Below are positions 60,487 through 64,000 of a stretch of DNA of 64,000 bases, piece by piece; the first letter of the stretch is position 1, and each line of letters opens with the position of its first letter. The notes under the pieces are model-generated. The model saw only the letters and a program-made list of their open reading frames with translations, searched no databases and was not told where the DNA came from. The stretch covers positions 153,744,365 through 153,808,364 of the forward strand of contig NC_080572.1 of NCBI RefSeq assembly GCF_030247185.1, read 5' to 3'. The DNA comes from Malaya genurostris. Its lineage: Eukaryota; Arthropoda; Insecta; Diptera; Culicidae. The position numbers were made by a program, and so were the translations under genes.

Positions 60487-62503
60487 GGGGCTGTCCATAA
60501 AAGACGTCACACCGAAAGGGTGAGGGGGTGTTTCACAAAACGTGACCTTTTGCGACAGGGGGAAAGGGGGTGGGTTGTTGAAATATGACGTTCAATATTT
60601 TCAATGAGCGCATTTTTGAAATACCTAATTATATTACTGCTTTGCCCTATTTCCTGAAAAAATCTTCACAATAAACGTTTACATTCTATAAGGAAACGTG
60701 TATTTGTTGATGTAATAGCTACTTCTTGTAAATTCGGTAATGAATGGTGCAGGAAATCATTTCTGTTGTGATCAGCAAAAGTGGGGTCGCAGTGAAATTT
60801 CATGCTTCTTGATGTATTGAAAATTCATTCATCAATACCATGTTGGCGGAGTAATATCAATAAAACCAGCAAATAACATTAACATATACGTTGTGATTAT
60901 CAATAATTATAACGATAAGAAAAACATGTTCAATCATAAAGCATGTCATGCAGCTGATAAATTTACCCTGTTTATTGCAAACCAATTATTAAAAATCAAA
61001 CATCTCAATGGCAGAAAATACCATTATTTAGTTCGAAATAAGAGTTTAAATATCAAAAATTATTTCAAAGTCTGCCTGAGAAAACAGCAACGAAATTTAA
61101 AATTCTATCATTGTAACTTCAAAGCAAGAGCAAAACATTTATAAAAGACGAATTTTTCAGTAATTTGATTCTCTAGCTATGAGAATAGTATATCATAAGA
61201 ATTTCTCTTATCTTGTTCTGATGCAGTATATTCAATTGTATTCAATTTGAAAAGGGAACCACTGGATCAATTGTACTTAATGAAATTGGTATGCCTCATC
61301 AATAACGAAATAAGATATAATAACAAATCTTGATGCTAAATAGATTTTGTCTAATCTATCAAGAAGATTACTTCGATTAAATATCAAGAAATGCTATGAC
61401 GGCACAGGAACATCAAGACAAGATATAATAGTAATATTTGTTATTATTTTGATTTCGTTTACTATTCACATCTACCCGGTAGGAGTGCAATTTTTGCTAG
61501 GGCAATTCAAACGCGTCTTTCAAACGCAGCACCTGCTGTGTGCTCAAACCCTGTGCTCCTGTTACTTCCATAAATTAAATTGATGCCAAGATCGTTTTAT
61601 TTTATTGCGAATGAAACAACGGTTGCGAAATCGAACACGGGATGCATCAAACGAGAATATATGTTGAAACTACGTAAAACGCAACGTAACGAAACCGGTT
61701 TTTTCCCCAACTCTATTGATAAGGAGTGTTAAAAGAGCATTTCCTAAAGATACAAAATTGACTATGTTCCAGGATATTGGAAAAGTCTCATTGACACGCG
61801 TAATCCTTAGTTATAAATTCCTGTAGGATTGCTGTTATTACTAATTCTTACAACCCTCAGCGGGGGATCAACAATTTCAGACGTAGATCATGTCATGTCT
61901 TATCTTGATCATGCATAATTTTCCTCCACCAAGATCAAAGCTGATCGAACCATCCAATGATTGAACTTACATGAATCAAGAATCATTTTATCTCAAAATC
62001 ACGACCGATTTTGTGTGACGGAAGATCCGTACCGATTTTGATCGATGTGATTTAAAGATCACTGATCACTGATCAGAAGTGATCTTTATTGGGAAAGATC
62101 ACAAGCGATCTACTTCGGCAGTGATCTCGATTTGATGAGGTTTTGAACTTTATTTTCTCAGCCCTGTATGCTACACTAAAGAAATAATAATCCTTAGCTA
62201 AAGCTAAATTATATAATTAATATTGATAAAATAATTTCGATGGTTTTGTAGTTTTAGAGATATTTTTTAATCTAATGACAGCATGTAGTAAATCGATTTG
62301 TATAGTTTGTCATACAGATATGTCCCTCATATTTGTATGGTTTGTCATACAGATTGAGTAAGTATTGAGATAAATTTTATTTACTTTGAATTCGTGACAT
62401 GTGAGATAGGGGGGGTGGGGGGTCTTTGCTGCTGTGACAATTTGTGACAAGGGGGGGGAGTCAAAAATTACCAAAAAAGCGTGACGTCTTTTATGGACAG
62501 CCT
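60487..62503. mobile_element. 2.0-kb TIR element of unknown superfamily
   Basis: Terminal inverted repeats GGCTGTCCATAAAAGACGTC (left from 60489, right to ~62502), flanked by CATA (60483-60486 and 62504-62507). Without it the Gypsy frame reads QIAT-YVNERR. G-rich subterminal tracts occur at both ends. One ORF (60893-61144, 83 codons, Lys/Asn-rich) has no recognised family, so the element looks non-autonomous. A GATC-rich palindromic patch is at 62000-62130. Confidence 0.75.
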
Positions 62504-62507
62504 CATA

Positions 62508-63735
62508 TGTAAATGAAAGAAGAGCTCTTGAACTCATACTTTCAACATTAGAACAAGAACTGACAATAATGAAAATAGATAGAGTCGCAATGTCTACAGA
62601 AGAAGCAATATTTAAAAGGGTACCCATGAATATATTCAAAACATTAGTACAACAAACGAATAAAAACATACAAATAATGATGTATCATCCACCCAAGTTC
62701 ATCAGTGAACCTGGCAAGATACAGAATCTATTAAAAATTATCATGAAACCCCTACGGGAGGACACGTAGGACAGCATCGTCTGTACCTAAAATAAGAGAA
62801 TATTAAAATTTTAAGGATATGAAAGGAACTATTTCACGATTCATAAAGGCATGTGAGTCGTGTAAGAGGAATAAAATTTTTAAACACACTAAAGAAAAAC
62901 AAATATTAACTAACACACCGTCAAAACCATTTGAAATAATATCACTAGATACAATAGATCCATTACCCAAATCCAACAATAACAACCGCTATGCAATAAC
63001 CATTCAATGTGAACTAACAAAATACATTACAATAATACCCATCCAAAACAAAGAAGCAAACACAATAGCTAAAAACTTAGTAGAAAAATTCATACTAATA
63101 TACGGAAAATTTTCGGAATTAAAATCCGATCAAGGAACCGAGTACAAAAATGAAGTACTTGAGAAAGTATGCAAATACTTACAAATCAAACAAAATTTTG
63201 CAACTGCCTATCATCTGCAGACTATTGTGTCATTGGAGAGAAATCACAGATGCCTAAACGAGTATCTGCGATCCTTCGCCAATGAACATCAATCAGACTG
63301 GGATGACTGGTTACCATATTACGCATTTACCTACAACACCACACCACATTCGGAACATCAATTTACACCATACGAATTAGTCTTTTAATTAAAGCAAAAT
63401 TATCGCAAGAAAATTACCCAAAGATAACGAACCCCGTTTACAATTTTGATCTTTACAGCAACGAACTCAAATACAAATTGGAAAAATCTAACGTAATAGC
63501 AAAACAAAGATTAAATGAATGTAAAAACTCCAGGTGCAAAAACTCAAATATCCATATAAACCCACTAGAAGTACAAATAGGCGAAATAGTGTATTTACAA
63601 AACGAAAATAGGAAGAATCTCGATTCATTTTATATCGGAACGTACACCATAATCAAAATTCTAGATGTAAATTGCGAAAACAACATAACAAAGCAACGAA
63701 TGATAGTACATAAAAACAGACTTGTAGAAGGTTAA
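62508..63735 (+). pseudogene. pol: integrase of the Gypsy-type element
   Basis: 62508-62760 is the pre-integrase region; the HHCC finger is visible in a shifted frame (GGHVGQHRLYLKI, then CESCKRNK). The core at 62819-63388 has FEIISLDTIDPL (Asp), LKSDQGTEYKNEVLEKV (Asp) and VSLERNHRCLNEYLRSFANE (Glu). It ends HQFTPYELVF. A stop follows, and 63478-63735 carries the carboxy-terminal YIGTYTIIKI (GPY/F-type) module. Three catalytic positions are present, but the frame is broken at the finger and before the tail. Confidence 0.9.
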
Positions 63736-63904
63736 ATTAAAAAAAATCCATTTATATACATTTTAATGACACACATACAACCCCAATTAAAACCACACAT
63801 ACAGTAGATTATATACAGAAGACACACAACACACTCACTATCCATTAATAATGTTAGGAAGCCAGTTCGATTACATTTGAATGATTACACTACTTTACAT
63901 TATT

Positions 63905-63921
63905 CAACCAAAAGGAGGGTG
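63905..63921 (+). promoter_or_regulatory. Polypurine tract
   Basis: AACCAAAAGGAGGGTGA directly precedes the 3' LTR; this would prime plus-strand DNA synthesis. Confidence 0.8.
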
Positions 63922-64000
63922 ATGTAGCATTATAATATTAATCCGATTAACCCAAACGAAACACTTTCCCACATTCCAGCATTCACACGATCTCTAACCA
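63922..64000 (+). repeat. 3' LTR, first 79 bp
   Basis: TGTAGCATTATAATATTAATCC and onward match the 5' LTR start with four or five differences in 79 bp; cut by the window end. Confidence 0.95.

Overview
The window is eukaryotic, AT-rich and almost entirely transposable-element (TE) DNA. There is no operon structure, no rRNA gene and no complete host gene. The TE content is I-clade and Juan-type Jockey LINEs, PHD-ORF1 CR1-like LINEs, a tRNA-headed SINE, DD37D and DD34D mariners, a Transib, and an LTR element of 412/mdg1 type. From memory of these families I infer a dipteran, most likely a culicine mosquito; that is inference, not a search result. The only candidate host-gene sequence is one short exon-like segment at 22777-22855, so the window could be TE-filled intron or intergenic DNA.

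Layout. 1-4490: minus-strand Penelope-like element (RT plus the start of a GIY-YIG domain) split by about 3 kb that holds a dispersed repeat (here called R) with ~550-bp tandem units. 4490-8900: degenerate minus-strand I-clade LINE carrying a SINE. 8950-11600 and 19490-20120: plus-strand CR1-like LINE (copy A), opened by a plus-strand I-clade LINE (11600-16663), repeats, TA microsatellites and a deleted DD37D mariner. 20120-24885: mostly unrecognised DNA plus a deleted DD34D mariner. 25065-26208: second R copy. 26209-34990: minus-strand CR1-like LINE (copy B) interrupted by a Transib (28312-31767), an intact DD37D mariner (32175-33487) and an unknown 0.9-kb insert. 35046-37943: a third CR1/L2-like LINE (copy C). 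38260-42474: Jockey/Juan-type copy 1 with a perfect 13-bp target-site duplication (TSD). 43124-64000: a Ty3/Gypsy-type LTR element (5' LTR, tRNA primer site, leader small ORFs, gag, protease, RT-RNase H, integrase, start of 3' LTR). It is split by a long-terminal-inverted-repeat (TIR) element (47207-59007) and a 2-kb TIR element (60487-62503). The long-TIR element itself contains Jockey copy 2, 1.5 copies of a second Transib and a mariner remnant.

The insertions are unusually readable. In several cases deleting the insert plus one TSD copy restores the reading frame of the host TE, so relative ages can be inferred. The strongest signal is the Transib at 28312-31767. Both ends are a V(D)J-like 23-RSS (CACAGTG, 23-bp spacer, ACAAAAACA), and its remnant protein matches the RAG1-like C-terminal core. 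A second Transib (54886-56855) shares the CACAGTGGT terminus. Both sit at CANTG target sites.

The only apparently intact transposase gene is the DD37D mariner at 32293-33330. Nearly every other ORF is broken by stops, frameshifts or deletions.
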